A stretch of DNA of 38,723 bases from a bacterium 1xD42-67 (GTDB taxonomy: Bacteria; Bacillota; Clostridia; Oscillospirales; Oscillospiraceae): assembly GCA_003612335.1 (NCBI GenBank), contig RAYO01000037.1, forward strand, positions 1 through 38,723, in the 5' to 3' direction. The translations under genes were made by a program, and so were the position numbers. The stretch's first letter is position 1; every line of letters starts with the position of its first letter. A model generated the notes under the pieces. That model worked only from the letters and a program-made list of their open reading frames with translations. It was not told where the DNA came from and made no database searches. Below, piece after piece: positions 1 to 8,997 of this stretch.

Positions 1-76
1 GTGTAAGTCCGGTTCGGAGGGGAGTTCTCGGAAACCTGCCATAGTGATATGGTAAGGCGTCGGGTTCTTACCCTAC
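1..76 (+). mobile_element. Group II intron, 3' end (domain V 3' strand and domain VI)
   Basis: Only the last part of the intron is in the window. Bases 8-15 (TCCGGTTC) match the 3' strand of a domain V hairpin. A domain VI-like hairpin follows: TGCCATA, GTGA tetraloop, TATGGTA, then an unpaired A near 54-55 as candidate branch point. The downstream AAGGCG and CCCTAC resemble the 3' end of the Lactococcus Ll.LtrB intron from memory. The splice site is placed after CCCTAC at 76, where similarity to the other window end stops one base later. The maturase and 5' part lie outside the window. The exact splice base is inference. Confidence 0.7.
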
Positions 77-351
77 TTGTGACCTCGCTGGGGCCTATCC
101 CCCTCGCCACCATCGGCAACAGCGAATGGCGGGGCATGGGGCAGGGCTACTTGAAATCCCTGTTCGCCCTGGGCTTCCAAGCGTTCCTGATAATGGTGGT
201 GACGGGCATCTACGCCGTCCTGGTGCAAAGCATCGCCCTCTCCGCCGACGTTTCCGGGGCGATATGGGGCTGTATGGGCTATACGGTGCTGCTGTGCTTC
301 TGTCTGTTCAAGACCGGGAGCATCGCCAAGGCCGTGTTTGCCGCCCACTAA
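77..351 (+). CDS. VirB6/TrbL-like conjugation membrane protein (CD1112 family), C-terminal exon
   Basis: This is the last about 90 codons of a polytopic inner-membrane channel component of the type IV secretion system. The reading frame begins at the intron junction and ends at TAA 349-351. Conserved pieces are GMGQGYLKSLFALGFQ, then two hydrophobic segments (about IMVVTGIYAVLVQSIAL and GAIWGCMGYTVLLCFCLF), and the ending KTGSIAKAVFAAH. The apparent ATG at 49 lies inside the intron and is not a real start. The 5' exon must lie on the far side of the intron, so a functional protein would need splicing. The element-B counterpart at the other end of the window is clearly homologous but diverged. 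Confidence 0.75.
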
Positions 352-365
352 AGGAGGCTTGATAA

Positions 366-1895
366 TTGAGACAGTACACATTAGCATCTCTTTTTGACGG
401 CATAGGGGGCTTTCCCTACGCCGCTTCTTTTTACAATATCACATCCCTGTGGGCAAGCGAGATCGTCCCGGCCTGCGTGTCGGTGACGCAGAAGCACTTC
501 CCGGACATGGCCCACGCCGGGGACGTGACCCAGCTCCACGGCGGGAAGCTCCCGCCTGTGGACATCGTGACATTCGGCAGCCCGTGTCAAGGGCTGTCGC
601 TGGCAGGCCAGCGCCGGGGGCTGGCGGACGAACGGAGCGGCCTTTTCATGGAGGCCATACGGATCATTGATGAAATGAGGGAGGCGACACATGACAGATA
701 CCCAAGGTTCGCGCTGTTCGAGAACGTCCCCGGCGCTCTGTCGTCCGCAGGAGGACGTGACTTTGCGGCTGTGCTGCAATCGTTCACAAAGACCGAAATT
801 CCAATGCCTTATTCTGGACGGTGGGCAAACGCCGGGATGGTACGAGGCGGAGGCGTTGATCTCGCTTGGTGCGTGTACGACGCCCAATATTTCGGCACAG
901 CACAGCGGCGCAGGCGCCTGTTTCTTGTCTGCGATTTTGCAGGAAAATGTGCCGGAGAAATACTCTTTGTCCCCAAAAGCCTGCGCGGGTATTTTGAGGC
1001 GGGCGGAACGCCGCGGCAAGGACTTGCCGCCTTTGCTGAAAGCGGCCCTGATACAGCAGGCGGGCAACTGGTGAGGCCCCCAGCCGTCACCATGCGTATA
1101 CGGTGCGGCTGTGAGGGCGGCGGCAAGGGGCCTCTGCTCCAAGTGGAGAAAAGCGGGACGCTGGCGACGGGGAACGACCAATACCTGTTTACGCCGCAGA
1201 CGGTGGAGATATTGAACGATTAGGGCGGGGCGTCGCTGACGGTGGAGCGTTCCGGCCTCTCTCCCACTCTCCGCAGCCAGACCCACGGAAATCTCCCGGT
1301 GGTGGCCGCAGGCTTTGACTTGCAGCAGATCACCAGCAAGACCAACCGCTCCACCCTGCGGCCCGTCCAGCCCACCCTATGCGAAACGGGACAGCCCCAT
1401 GTGCTGACGATGGCGACGGGGCAGGCCAACGCGGAAGTGCTGGCGGACATCGCCCCCACCCTCAACTGCAACCATGAACAGCCCCTTTTGGTGCATCCAC
1501 AGATCGCCGGGACGCTGTGCGCCTCCGGCGCTGGCCTCTCCCGGCCCGCTGGCATGGGGAGCGAACCCGACTTCTGCATCACCAGCGCGGGCTTCCGCTA
1601 CAAGGCCGGGAGCGCGGCGGGGAGCCTGGGCTATCAGGAGGAAACCGCTCCGACCCTGCTTGCCGCACAGCAAAGCGGCGTACTGCATCATCACTACGCC
1701 GACCTGATCGTGCGCCGCCTGACGCCATTGGAATGTGAGCGGTTGCAGGGCTTCCCGGACTTCTGGACGGAGCAGGGCGGCGGGCGGAGTATCAGCGACA
1801 CCAGCCGCTACCAAATGCTGGGAAATTCTATCGCCGTCCCCTGTGTGGCCTACATCATGCAGGGCATCTATCACGCTCTGGAAAGGAGGAATTGA
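366..1895 (+). pseudogene. DNA (cytosine-5) methyltransferase interrupted by an in-frame amber codon
   Basis: One continuous frame is broken by TAG at 1221-1223. The N-terminal 285 codons carry motif I (LFDGIGGF), motif IV Pro-Cys (GSPCQG, about residues 71-76), motif VI (ENV, about 119-121) and motif VIII (QRRRR, about 180-184). The part after the stop carries motif IX (RRLTPLECERLQGFP) and motif X (YQMLGNSIAVP). The stop sits in the variable target-recognition region, where related ICE methyltransferases often read LNDQGG. Here the sequence is LND-stop-GG, so CAG to TAG is the simplest explanation. The start is TTG 366, seven bases after AAAGGAGG. The likely role was protection against host restriction. 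Without suppression, motifs IX and X are lost and the enzyme is probably inactive. Confidence 0.8.
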
Positions 1896-1898
1896 CCT

Positions 1899-2336
1899 AT
1901 GGCCTATGTGTCCGTCCCCAAGGACTTGACCCATGTAAAAAGCAAGATGCTGTTCGGCCTGACGAAACGGCAGATCGTATGCTTCGGCGCGGCGCTCCTG
2001 ATGGGCTTGCCGCTCTTTTTTATGCTCCGGGGCAGCGTCCCCACCAGCGCCGCCGCCCTGGTGATGATCTTCGCCATGCTCCCCGGCCTGCTGTTCGGGC
2101 TGTACGAGAAGCACGGCCAGCCGTTGGAGGTGGTGATCGGGCAGATCGTCCGAAACCGCTTCACCATGCCGAAAGTCCGGCCCTATCAGACCAATAACCT
2201 TTACGCCGTGTTGGAGCGGCAGCGTCAAATGGAAATGGAGGTGAAAGCGGTTGTCCAGAAAGCAAAACGCAGACAGGCCGGTAAAGCTGTCCCGCGCCGA
2301 AAAGCGGGAGATACAAGCCATCATCCGCAGGTATAA
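1899..2336 (+). CDS. PrgI family type IV secretion membrane protein
   Basis: This 145-residue protein opens with MAYVSVPKDLTHVKSK and then GLTKRQIVCFGAALLMG, the usual start of the PrgI family (VirB3-like position in Gram-positive T4SS). Two membrane segments cover about residues 28-48 and 52-72. YEKHGQPLEVVIGQIVRNRF follows, and then a charged tail. The start ATG 1899 follows AAAGGAGG. The gene overlaps the start of the VirB4 gene by 86 bases, an order conserved in element B. It is inferred to anchor the VirB4 ATPase at the membrane. Confidence 0.85.
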   Translation: MAYVSVPKDLTHVKSKMLFGLTKRQIVCFGAALLMGLPLFFMLRGSVPTSAAALVMIFAMLPGLLFGLYEKHGQPLEVVIGQIVRNRFTMPKVRPYQTNNLYAVLERQRQMEMEVKAVVQKAKRRQAGKAVPRRKAGDTSHHPQV

Positions 2337-4650
2337 GGGCGACGGCAAGCCCCATACCGCCCAAGAGAGCATCCCCTATGAGGTCATGTATCAGGACGGC
2401 GTTTGCAGGCTGAACCAGCGTTCTTTCTCCAAGTGCATTGAGTTTTCCGATACGAATTACCAGCTTGCCCAGCCGGACGACCGCACGGCCACCTTTGAAT
2501 ACCTTTGCGACCTCTATAACTATGTGGACGCCTCTATCCACGTCCAGTTCTCCTTTGTCAACCGCAGGGCAGACCCGGCGCAGTACGCCCGCAGTTTCGA
2601 GATCGCCCCGCAGGGGGACGACTTCGACGACATCCGGGCCGAGTACACCGGCATCTTACAGCGGCAGTTGACACGGGGCAACAACGGCATCGTCAAGACC
2701 AAGTACCTGACGTTCACCATCGAGGCGGACAACCTGAAAGCGGCGCGGGCGAGGCTGGAACGCATCGAAACCGACCTGCTGGGCTACTTCAAAATGATGG
2801 GAGCCGCCGCCCATGTGCTGGACGGGGCCGAACGGCTGGAAGTTCTGCACGGCGTTTTCCACCCGGACGGCGAATTGTTCCGCTTTGACTGGAAATGGCT
2901 TCCCACGGCGGGGCTGTCCACCAAGGACTTCATCGCCCCGTCCTCTCTCCGTTTCGGGAACAGCCGGGTATTCGGCATCAGCGGCAAGTACGGCGCTGTG
3001 AGCTTCCTGCAAATCCTCGCCCCGGAGCTGTCCGATGAAATGCTGGCGGACTTCCTCAACACGGAAAACGGCATCGTTGTCAACCTCCATGTGCAGGTTA
3101 TTGAGCAGACCGAGGCCATCAAACGGGTAAAGCGGAAGATCACCGACCTGGACGCCATGAAGATACAGGAGCAGAAAAAGGCGGTGCGCTCCGGCTACGA
3201 TATGGATATTCTGCCCTCCGACCTTGCCACCTACGGCACGGACGCCAAGCAGTTGCTTTCCAAATTGCAGACCCGGAACGAACGCCTTTTCATGGTGACG
3301 TTCCTTGTCCTGAATATGGCCGACACCCAGCGGAAGTTGAGCAACGAGGTATTCCGGGCCGCTGGCGTGGCGCAGAAGTATAACTGTGCCCTGGTGCGGC
3401 TGGACGACCAGCAGGAACAGGGCCTAATGGCCTCCCTCCCCCTGGGGCAGAACCATATCAACATCCAGCGGGGACTTACCACGTCCAGCGCCGCCATCTT
3501 CGTCCCCTTTGTGACGCAGGAGCTCTTTCAGGGCGGCGGGGCCATGTACTACGGCGTCAACGCCAAGACCCACAACATGATAATGCTGGACAGAAAACTT
3601 GCGCGCTGCCCCAACGGTCTAAAGCTGGGGACACCCGGAAGCGGCAAGTCCATGTCCTGCAAGTCCGAGATCGTCAGCGTGTTTCTCACCACGCCGGACG
3701 ATATTTTTGTCTGCGACCCGGAGGCAGAATATTTTCCCCTTGTTCAGCGGCTTCACGGGCAGGTTATCAAGCTGTCCCCCACCAGCAAAGACTATGTAAA
3801 TCCGCTGGACATCAACCTGAATTACAGCGAGGACGAAAACCCGCTGGCACTGAAAAGCGACTTCGTGCTGTCGTTCTGCGAGCTGGTGATGGGCGGCAAG
3901 AATGGTTTGGAGCCTATCGAAAAGACGGTGATCGACCGGGCCGTGCAGGTGATCTACCGGCCCTACCTGGCAGACCCCAGCCCGGAGAAAATGCCCGTCC
4001 TCTCCGACCTCCACGCCGCCCTGACCGCCCAGCACATCCCGGAGGCCGACCGGGTGGCGCAGGCCCTTGACCTCTATGTGTCCGGCAGCCTGAATGTGTT
4101 TAACCACCGTACCAATGTGGACATTGAAAACCGGCTTGTGTGCTTCGACATCAAGGATTTGGGAAAACAGCTTAAAAAGCTGGGGATGCTGATTGTCCAA
4201 GATCAGATTTGGGGCCGTGTCACCGCCAACCGCAGCATGGGCAAGGCGACCTGGTACTTTGCCGACGAGTTCCATTTGCTTTTGAAAGAGGAACAGACGG
4301 CGGCGTACAGTGCCGAGATTTGGAAGCGTTTCAGGAAGTGGGGCGGCATCCCGACCGGGGCCACGCAGAACGTGAAAGACCTGCTTTCCTCCCCGGAGAT
4401 TGAAAACATCCTGGAAAACAGCGACTTCATTACCCTGCTCAATCAGGCCAGCGGCGACCGCAAGATTTTGGCCGAGCGGCTGAACCTGTCCCCCGACCAC
4501 CAGAAGTACATCGACAATTCCGAGCCGGGGGCCGGGCTTCTGATCTTCGAGAACGTGATCTTGCCCTTTACCAACCCCATCCCCAGCAATACCGAGCTGT
4601 ATAAGATCATGACGACCCGGCTTTCCGAGGTCGTGGAGGGCGGCGCATGA
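2251..4650 (+). CDS. VirB4-like conjugation ATPase (CD1110 family)
   Basis: This 799-residue ATPase energises assembly and operation of the conjugation channel. Walker A is GTPGSGKS (about residues 459-466) and Walker B lies in TWYFADEFHLLL (about 667-678). Between them is the family segment DKLV-like QVIKLSPTSKDYVNPLD. Near the C terminus, GATQNVKDLLSSPEIENIL is also typical. The start is TTG 2251, chosen because GGAGGTG (2237-2243) lies at correct spacing and the N terminus aligns with the element-B copy. Overlaps with PrgI upstream and with the hydrolase downstream (ATGA) point to one translationally coupled operon. It appears intact. Confidence 0.92.
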   Translation: MSRKQNADRPVKLSRAEKREIQAIIRRYKGDGKPHTAQESIPYEVMYQDGVCRLNQRSFSKCIEFSDTNYQLAQPDDRTATFEYLCDLYNYVDASIHVQFSFVNRRADPAQYARSFEIAPQGDDFDDIRAEYTGILQRQLTRGNNGIVKTKYLTFTIEADNLKAARARLERIETDLLGYFKMMGAAAHVLDGAERLEVLHGVFHPDGELFRFDWKWLPTAGLSTKDFIAPSSLRFGNSRVFGISGKYGAVSFLQILAPELSDEMLADFLNTENGIVVNLHVQVIEQTEAIKRVKRKITDLDAMKIQEQKKAVRSGYDMDILPSDLATYGTDAKQLLSKLQTRNERLFMVTFLVLNMADTQRKLSNEVFRAAGVAQKYNCALVRLDDQQEQGLMASLPLGQNHINIQRGLTTSSAAIFVPFVTQELFQGGGAMYYGVNAKTHNMIMLDRKLARCPNGLKLGTPGSGKSMSCKSEIVSVFLTTPDDIFVCDPEAEYFPLVQRLHGQVIKLSPTSKDYVNPLDINLNYSEDENPLALKSDFVLSFCELVMGGKNGLEPIEKTVIDRAVQVIYRPYLADPSPEKMPVLSDLHAALTAQHIPEADRVAQALDLYVSGSLNVFNHRTNVDIENRLVCFDIKDLGKQLKKLGMLIVQDQIWGRVTANRSMGKATWYFADEFHLLLKEEQTAAYSAEIWKRFRKWGGIPTGATQNVKDLLSSPEIENILENSDFITLLNQASGDRKILAERLNLSPDHQKYIDNSEPGAGLLIFENVILPFTNPIPSNTELYKIMTTRLSEVVEGGA

Positions 4651-6665
4651 GCAGGAAGCACCTGAAACCCCGCGACAAGGTGACGCAGCGCATGACCCGC
4701 GACGGCGTGGTGCTGGAAAATCAGACCACCGGCGAGGAAATCAACATTTCCGACCGGGAGGCGGAACAGGACTTCACCCCCGCCGGGGCCACCGGCAGGG
4801 CCGAAAAGGTGCTGGAACGTGCTGACCGGGTGCAGGAGCGCCGGGCCGGGAAACGGGCGGCGAAACAGGCCGGGCAGGTGGAGGCCGACACCGGCCCCCG
4901 CCCCTCCGCCCGCCTGCAATTCTCCGAGGAAGAACGCTCCACGCCGGAGCTGAAGAAGTACATCCGCAAATCCGACCAGCGGGCCGACCGTCTGGACGCG
5001 GCGAGGGCCGCTATCCCGAAAGAAACCGTCAAGATCAAGGAAAAGGTCTTTGACGAGGCCAGCGGCAAAGCGAAAACCCGTGTGCGCCGGGAAACGAGGG
5101 ACAAGCCACCTCCCGCCATGAAGCCCAACCCGGCCAGCCGCCCCGTTCAGGAGGTCTTATTGTTCACTCACGGCAAAATCCATGAGGTGGAGCATGAGAA
5201 TGTAGGCGTGGAGGGCGGTCACAAGGGGGAGGAATTGGCCGAGCGGCAGGCGGGCCGGGCCGTTCGGGGCGCGATCCGCCGCCACCGCATGAAGCCCTAC
5301 CGGGAGCTGTCCAAGGCCGAACGCCTGGCGGAAAAGGCCAACATCGAATATTTTTACCAAAAGGCCCTCCATGACAATCCCCAGCTTGCACAAGCGGCCA
5401 GCAACCCCATTTCCCGGTTCTGGCAGAAGCGGCAGATCAAGCAGCAGTATGTCAAGGCGGCGAGGGCGGCGGGCCAGACGGGGGCCGGGGCCACGCAGGG
5501 GGCGGCGAAAGCGGCCAAGTCCGGCAGTAAAGCCGCAAAGGAAGCGGTCAAGGAGAGCGAACGGCTGGCCTCGTTTGCCGTCCGGCACTGGAAAGGCTGT
5601 CTTGTCGCCCTGGCGCTGCTGATTATGGCGGCGTTCCTGATGGGCGGCTTACAGTCCTGTTCCTCCATCATCGGCGGTTTCGGTTCCGGCTTCACAGCTA
5701 CCTCCTACCTCTCCGACGACGCCGACCTGATCGCCGTGGAAAACGCCTATGTGGGCATGGAGAACGACTTACAGCGGCAGATCGACAGCATCCCCAGCAC
5801 CTACCCTGGCTATGACGAATACCGCTACGATCTGGACGAGATCATCCACAATCCCCATGAATTGGCCGCTTTCCTGACCTCCATCCTCCCGCGTTACACG
5901 CTGGCCGAGGTTCAGGCGGAGTTACAGCGGGTATTTGCCAAGCAGTACACCCTTACCACCACCACAACGGTTGAAGTCCGCTACCGCACGGAAACCCGAA
6001 CAGACAGCGAGGGCAACAGCTACACCGTCCAAGTCCCCTATAACTATTACATCCTGAATGTGAAGCTGACCGCCCGCTCTATCGTTTCCGTCGCCCCGGA
6101 GCTGCTGACCCCGGAGCAGTTGGAAATGTTCAATATCTATCTGGAAACTCGTGGGAACAATCCCCTTGTGTTTGGCGGCGGTTCCTACGACACCAGCGCG
6201 TCCGAGGACATCAGCGGCGTTCATTTTGTGGACGGCGCACGGCCCGGAAATACCGCTGTGGTGGACATCGCAAAATCACAGGTGGGGAATGTGAACGGCC
6301 AGCCCTATTGGAGCTGGTACGGCTTTGACAGCCGTGTGGAGTGGTGCGCCTGCTTCGTGTCCTGGTGCTATAACCAAATGGGCCTGACCGAGCCAAAATT
6401 TGCTGGCTGCACCTCCGGGGGCATGGCATGGTTCCAGTCACGGGGCCAGTGGGCCAACCGGGGGTACAGCGACATCGCCCCCGGCGACGCAATTTTCTTC
6501 GATTGGGACAACAGCGGCAACGCCGATCATGTGGGTATCGTGATCGGCACGGACGGCACAAACGTCTACACTGTGGAGGGCAACAGCGGCAACGCCTGCA
6601 AAATCAAGAGCTATCCCCTGAACAGCAGCGTTATCCGGGGCTATGGCCTGATGAATTGGGATTAA
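4647..6665 (+). CDS. CHAP-domain peptidoglycan hydrolase of the conjugation apparatus (CD1108-type position)
   Basis: This 672-residue protein would locally cut the cell wall for the mating channel. Residues 1-300 are charged and Lys/Arg/Ala-rich, with EVLLFTHGKIHEVEHENVG near 170 (a motif shared with the element-B hydrolase). One membrane segment follows (about 311-330, CLVALALLIMAAFLMGGL). The extracytoplasmic part contains an Asp/Tyr-rich VirB8-like stretch and a C-terminal CHAP domain. The catalytic Cys is in EWCACFVSW (about 567) and the His in ADHVGIVIG (about 629). The start overlaps the VirB4 stop by four bases. Element B has an NlpC/P60 domain at the same place, so the catalytic head was exchanged while the N terminus was kept. 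Confidence 0.88.
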   Translation: MSRKHLKPRDKVTQRMTRDGVVLENQTTGEEINISDREAEQDFTPAGATGRAEKVLERADRVQERRAGKRAAKQAGQVEADTGPRPSARLQFSEEERSTPELKKYIRKSDQRADRLDAARAAIPKETVKIKEKVFDEASGKAKTRVRRETRDKPPPAMKPNPASRPVQEVLLFTHGKIHEVEHENVGVEGGHKGEELAERQAGRAVRGAIRRHRMKPYRELSKAERLAEKANIEYFYQKALHDNPQLAQAASNPISRFWQKRQIKQQYVKAARAAGQTGAGATQGAAKAAKSGSKAAKEAVKESERLASFAVRHWKGCLVALALLIMAAFLMGGLQSCSSIIGGFGSGFTATSYLSDDADLIAVENAYVGMENDLQRQIDSIPSTYPGYDEYRYDLDEIIHNPHELAAFLTSILPRYTLAEVQAELQRVFAKQYTLTTTTTVEVRYRTETRTDSEGNSYTVQVPYNYYILNVKLTARSIVSVAPELLTPEQLEMFNIYLETRGNNPLVFGGGSYDTSASEDISGVHFVDGARPGNTAVVDIAKSQVGNVNGQPYWSWYGFDSRVEWCACFVSWCYNQMGLTEPKFAGCTSGGMAWFQSRGQWANRGYSDIAPGDAIFFDWDNSGNADHVGIVIGTDGTNVYTVEGNSGNACKIKSYPLNSSVIRGYGLMNWD

Positions 6666-6679
6666 AGGGGGAATGTCGA

Positions 6680-7132
6680 TTGCTTGCATTATCTCCCATA
6701 TCCCTGAAAGACGCCAACGCCTTTGTCGCCCAGCATCACCGCCACCACAAGCCCGTGACCGGCCACAAGTTTTCTATCGCCTGCACCGAGGCCGGGCGGC
6801 TGGCTGGCGTGGCTATCGTGGGCCGACCCGTCAGCCGCTATTTGGACGATGGCTATACCCTGGAAGTCAACCGTCTTTGCACGGACGGCACGAAAAACGC
6901 TTGCAGTTTTCTCTATGCCGCCGCGTGGAGAGCGGCGCGGGCGATGGGCTATCGGAAGATCGTCACCTACATTCTGGACACGGAGAGCGGGGCCAGTCTG
7001 CGGGCCGCTGGCTGGGCCTGCGCTGGGCTGGCGGGCGGCAAACGCTGGACGGGGAGCCGACGCCCCAAGGAGGACTTATACCCGGCGCAGATGAAATACC
7101 GCTATGAAAAATCCATCGGAAAGGAGTTTTGA
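6680..7132 (+). CDS. XF1762 family protein (GNAT-like fold)
   Basis: The 150-residue product has the family signature: LKDANAFVAQHHRHHKPVTG at the N terminus, then SIACTEAGRLAGVAIVGRPVSR, LEVNRLCTDGTKNACSFLYAAAW and a C-terminal KEDLYPAQMKYRYEKS. These proteins resemble small acyltransferases and are common riders in conjugative elements; the substrate is unknown. The start is TTG 6680, nine bases after the GGGGG stretch. The longer in-frame ATG at 6428 lies inside the CHAP gene and lacks a ribosome-binding site. Element B has no copy. Confidence 0.8.
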   Translation: MLALSPISLKDANAFVAQHHRHHKPVTGHKFSIACTEAGRLAGVAIVGRPVSRYLDDGYTLEVNRLCTDGTKNACSFLYAAAWRAARAMGYRKIVTYILDTESGASLRAAGWACAGLAGGKRWTGSRRPKEDLYPAQMKYRYEKSIGKEF

Positions 7133-7134
7133 CT

Positions 7135-7386
7135 ATGGCGAATAAACTTGACCGTATCGAAAAGGACATCCAGAAAGTGAAGTCCAAGATCGCAGAGTAC
7201 AACAAGCAGCTTCGGGAGCTGGAGGGGCAGAAAACCGAGCAGGAGAATTTGCAGATCATCCAGCTTGTCCGGGGCATGAACATGACGAGGGAGGAATTTG
7301 CGGCGTTCCTGCGGGGCGGGGCCTTGCAGACCGCCCCCACCCTGACGCCCTATCACGAAAAGGAGGACACCAGCCATGAGGAATAA
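7135..7386 (+). CDS. DUF4315 family coiled-coil protein
   Basis: The 83-residue product begins MANKLDRIEKDIQKVKSKI, is predicted to form a coiled coil over about residues 3-45, and continues with the family motif LVRGMNMTREEFAAFL. ATG 7135 is preferred over TTG 7129 because AAGGAG at 7121-7126 is correctly spaced. DUF4315 and DUF4366 genes travel together in clostridial conjugative elements, with an 11-base overlap here. Their function is not established; a structural role in the mating complex is inferred. Confidence 0.82.
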   Translation: MANKLDRIEKDIQKVKSKIAEYNKQLRELEGQKTEQENLQIIQLVRGMNMTREEFAAFLRGGALQTAPTLTPYHEKEDTSHEE

Positions 7387-8071
7387 GATCATTTCCCGTT
7401 TTCTCTCTGTCATTCTGGCCGTGGGCCTATCCGCCGCCATGTTCACCACAACGGCCTTTGCCGGGGGCGGCGACGAGGAAGGGGAGGTCATACCCACCGA
7501 GCCGACCGGGGAAGTGGTGTCCAACCCTGACCCCAAGCCCCTGACCCCGGAGGGCAATCTATCCCTGGTGGACGACATCGACGGCGAGGCGTCCGAGGAT
7601 AAACAGTTTATCACTGTCGTTTCCAAGACCGGCAATTATTTTTACATTATCATCGACCGGGCCGGGGACGGCGAGAATACGGTGCATTTTCTTAATCAGG
7701 TGGACGAGGCCGATTTGCTGGCCTTGATGGAGGTGGAGGAAGCACCGCCCGCCGTCTGTACCTGTTCCGTGAAGTGCGAGGCCGGGGCCGTCAATACTGC
7801 CTGCCCTGTCTGCGCCAACAACATGACCGCCTGCGCCGGGAAAGCGCCGGAGCCGCAGGAGCCGGAAGAACCTGAACAGCCCATAAAGGAAAACAAGGGC
7901 GGCATGGGCGGTCTGCTGGTGCTGCTGATCGTGGCCCTGGCTGGCGGCGGCGGGGCGCTGTACTACTTCAAGCTCCGCAAGCCCAAGGCGGATGTGTCCG
8001 GCAGCACCGACCTGTCCGAATATGACTTTGACGACGAGCCGGAGGATGAAGAAATGGAGGGTGAAACTTAA
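7376..8071 (+). CDS. DUF4366 family secreted, membrane-anchored protein (CD1107-like)
   Basis: This 231-residue protein has a signal peptide (about 1-29, ending TTTAFAGGG). An acidic, Pro-rich ectodomain contains FITVVSKTGNYFYIIIDRA and ENTVHFLNQVDEADLLALM. A Cys-rich patch (CTCSVKCEAGAVNTACPVC) follows, then a membrane segment (about 182-200) and an acidic cytoplasmic tail. It is a standard neighbour of the conjugation hydrolase, so a surface or channel-associated role is inferred. The element-B copy lacks the Cys patch and instead has Pro-Glu repeats. Confidence 0.85.
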   Translation: MRNKIISRFLSVILAVGLSAAMFTTTAFAGGGDEEGEVIPTEPTGEVVSNPDPKPLTPEGNLSLVDDIDGEASEDKQFITVVSKTGNYFYIIIDRAGDGENTVHFLNQVDEADLLALMEVEEAPPAVCTCSVKCEAGAVNTACPVCANNMTACAGKAPEPQEPEEPEQPIKENKGGMGGLLVLLIVALAGGGGALYYFKLRKPKADVSGSTDLSEYDFDDEPEDEEMEGET

Positions 8072-8078
8072 TATTTTG

Positions 8079-8112
8079 TGTGTGCCATTAGGTATAACGC
8101 CTATGGCACACA
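8079..8112 (+). terminator. Hairpin after DUF4366, weak terminator or attenuator
   Basis: TGTGTGCCAT plus AGG pairs with CCT plus ATGGCACACA around a seven-base loop, with one bulged T. It lies directly after the DUF4366 stop and before the cargo promoter. There is no clear T-run downstream, so termination strength is uncertain. Confidence 0.45.
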
Positions 8113-8114
8113 TA

Positions 8115-8143
8115 TTGAAAAAATCCATCAAGGAGAGTATAAT
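8115..8143 (+). promoter_or_regulatory. Sigma-A-type promoter for the AT-rich cargo gene
   Basis: TTGAAA (8115-8120) and TATAAT (8138-8143) are separated by 17 bases, close to consensus. The cargo start ATG is 30 bases downstream. This gives the cargo gene its own transcription, separate from the transfer operon. Confidence 0.7.
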
Positions 8144-8172
8144 AGCGACACCAAGTATTTTTGGAGGAAACC

Positions 8173-8919
8173 ATGTTTATAAAGTACGGAGCAGAAGCTA
8201 ATTTGAAATCCTTGATGGAATTTGGAAAGATGTATTTTAATCCGTGTAAATATTTTAGGGCTTTAGAAGCAGAACAGTTACTTAAAGGCATTGGAGATTG
8301 CAACGACGGCGGTATTGTTACCAATGCTGGCAGAGTTTTTGTGCAAGACAAGGCCAATAATTTCTATGAAGCTGAGGAACAATGTATTGCTTTTGTTATT
8401 CAACGGTGTCTGTCTATCCCTATATTTTGCTTAAAACAATCTTCCGACGTTACACTTTCTGCGGATGAATGCGCTGAAATACATAAACAATTCCCGAACC
8501 ACACCCATGCTTTGATTATTGAGGATGAAAAATCTTTTTTGGAGAATATTCAGAGCAGTTTCCAACAAAAAGCATTTAGCCACCATGTTTTCTATGAAGA
8601 AAAATTTACTATTGATTTTTTGGATTTTTTAGAAGCAGGGTTGTCTGATATTGACTTCAATATACCGAAGTCAAGTTCAGAGTATTATGCAGAAATTTTT
8701 ACTGACCCTGTTGATAAAAATGCAGAAAATCTTAAGGTAAAACATTTTCGCATTGATAATTCCAATTTCTTCAAAACAATGTATCGGAAAAAGCCGTTTT
8801 TTTCAAGTCAAGCTGAATACCGAATTGTACTTCCATACGAGAAAATTGGGACAGGTACAGTTTATAAAATCCATCCATTCGGTGCTACATTGTGCAAGAT
8901 AGATGATTTAACACAATAA
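8173..8919 (+). CDS. AT-rich cargo protein of unknown function
   Basis: I do not recognise this 248-residue protein. ATG 8173 follows GGAGG at 8163-8167; the TTG at 8161 overlaps that site and is unlikely. The N terminus (FIKYGAEANLKSLMEFGKMYFNPCKYFRAL) is loosely like the opening of DUF2971-type proteins, where a 'residue-G-x-hydrophobic-F-x-x-P-x-x-F' pattern occurs, but that is a weak resemblance. No signal peptide or membrane segment is seen. Base composition is far more AT-rich than the neighbours, and the gene has its own promoter and terminator, all signs of a recently acquired single-gene cassette. It sits between DUF4366 and topB, where element B carries a small Cys-rich gene. A host-fitness or anti-phage role is only speculation. 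Confidence 0.7.
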   Translation: MFIKYGAEANLKSLMEFGKMYFNPCKYFRALEAEQLLKGIGDCNDGGIVTNAGRVFVQDKANNFYEAEEQCIAFVIQRCLSIPIFCLKQSSDVTLSADECAEIHKQFPNHTHALIIEDEKSFLENIQSSFQQKAFSHHVFYEEKFTIDFLDFLEAGLSDIDFNIPKSSSEYYAEIFTDPVDKNAENLKVKHFRIDNSNFFKTMYRKKPFFSSQAEYRIVLPYEKIGTGTVYKIHPFGATLCKIDDLTQ

Positions 8920-8936
8920 ATACTTACACATTAGAG

Positions 8937-8978
8937 TGCCGTGCTATTGAACAGATAGTGCGGCATTTCTTGTTTTTT
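8937..8978 (+). terminator. Rho-independent terminator of the cargo gene
   Basis: TGCCGTGCTAT pairs with ATAGTGCGGCA (two G-U pairs) around a seven-base loop and is followed by TTTCTTGTTTTTT. It lies 18 bases after the cargo stop and before the topB ribosome-binding site. Confidence 0.8.
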
Positions 8979-8997
8979 AGGAAAGGAGCAAATTGCT

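Noticed and set aside
49..75. ATG at 49 (and 38675) as the start of a 100-residue protein
   Set aside because: These bases are shared by both window ends and belong to intron domain VI; the conserved protein similarity begins only after the junction.
1221..1223. Amber codon recoding (TAG as an amino acid)
   Set aside because: Several other genes in the window end in TAG, so general reassignment is not supported; a simple nonsense change is preferred.
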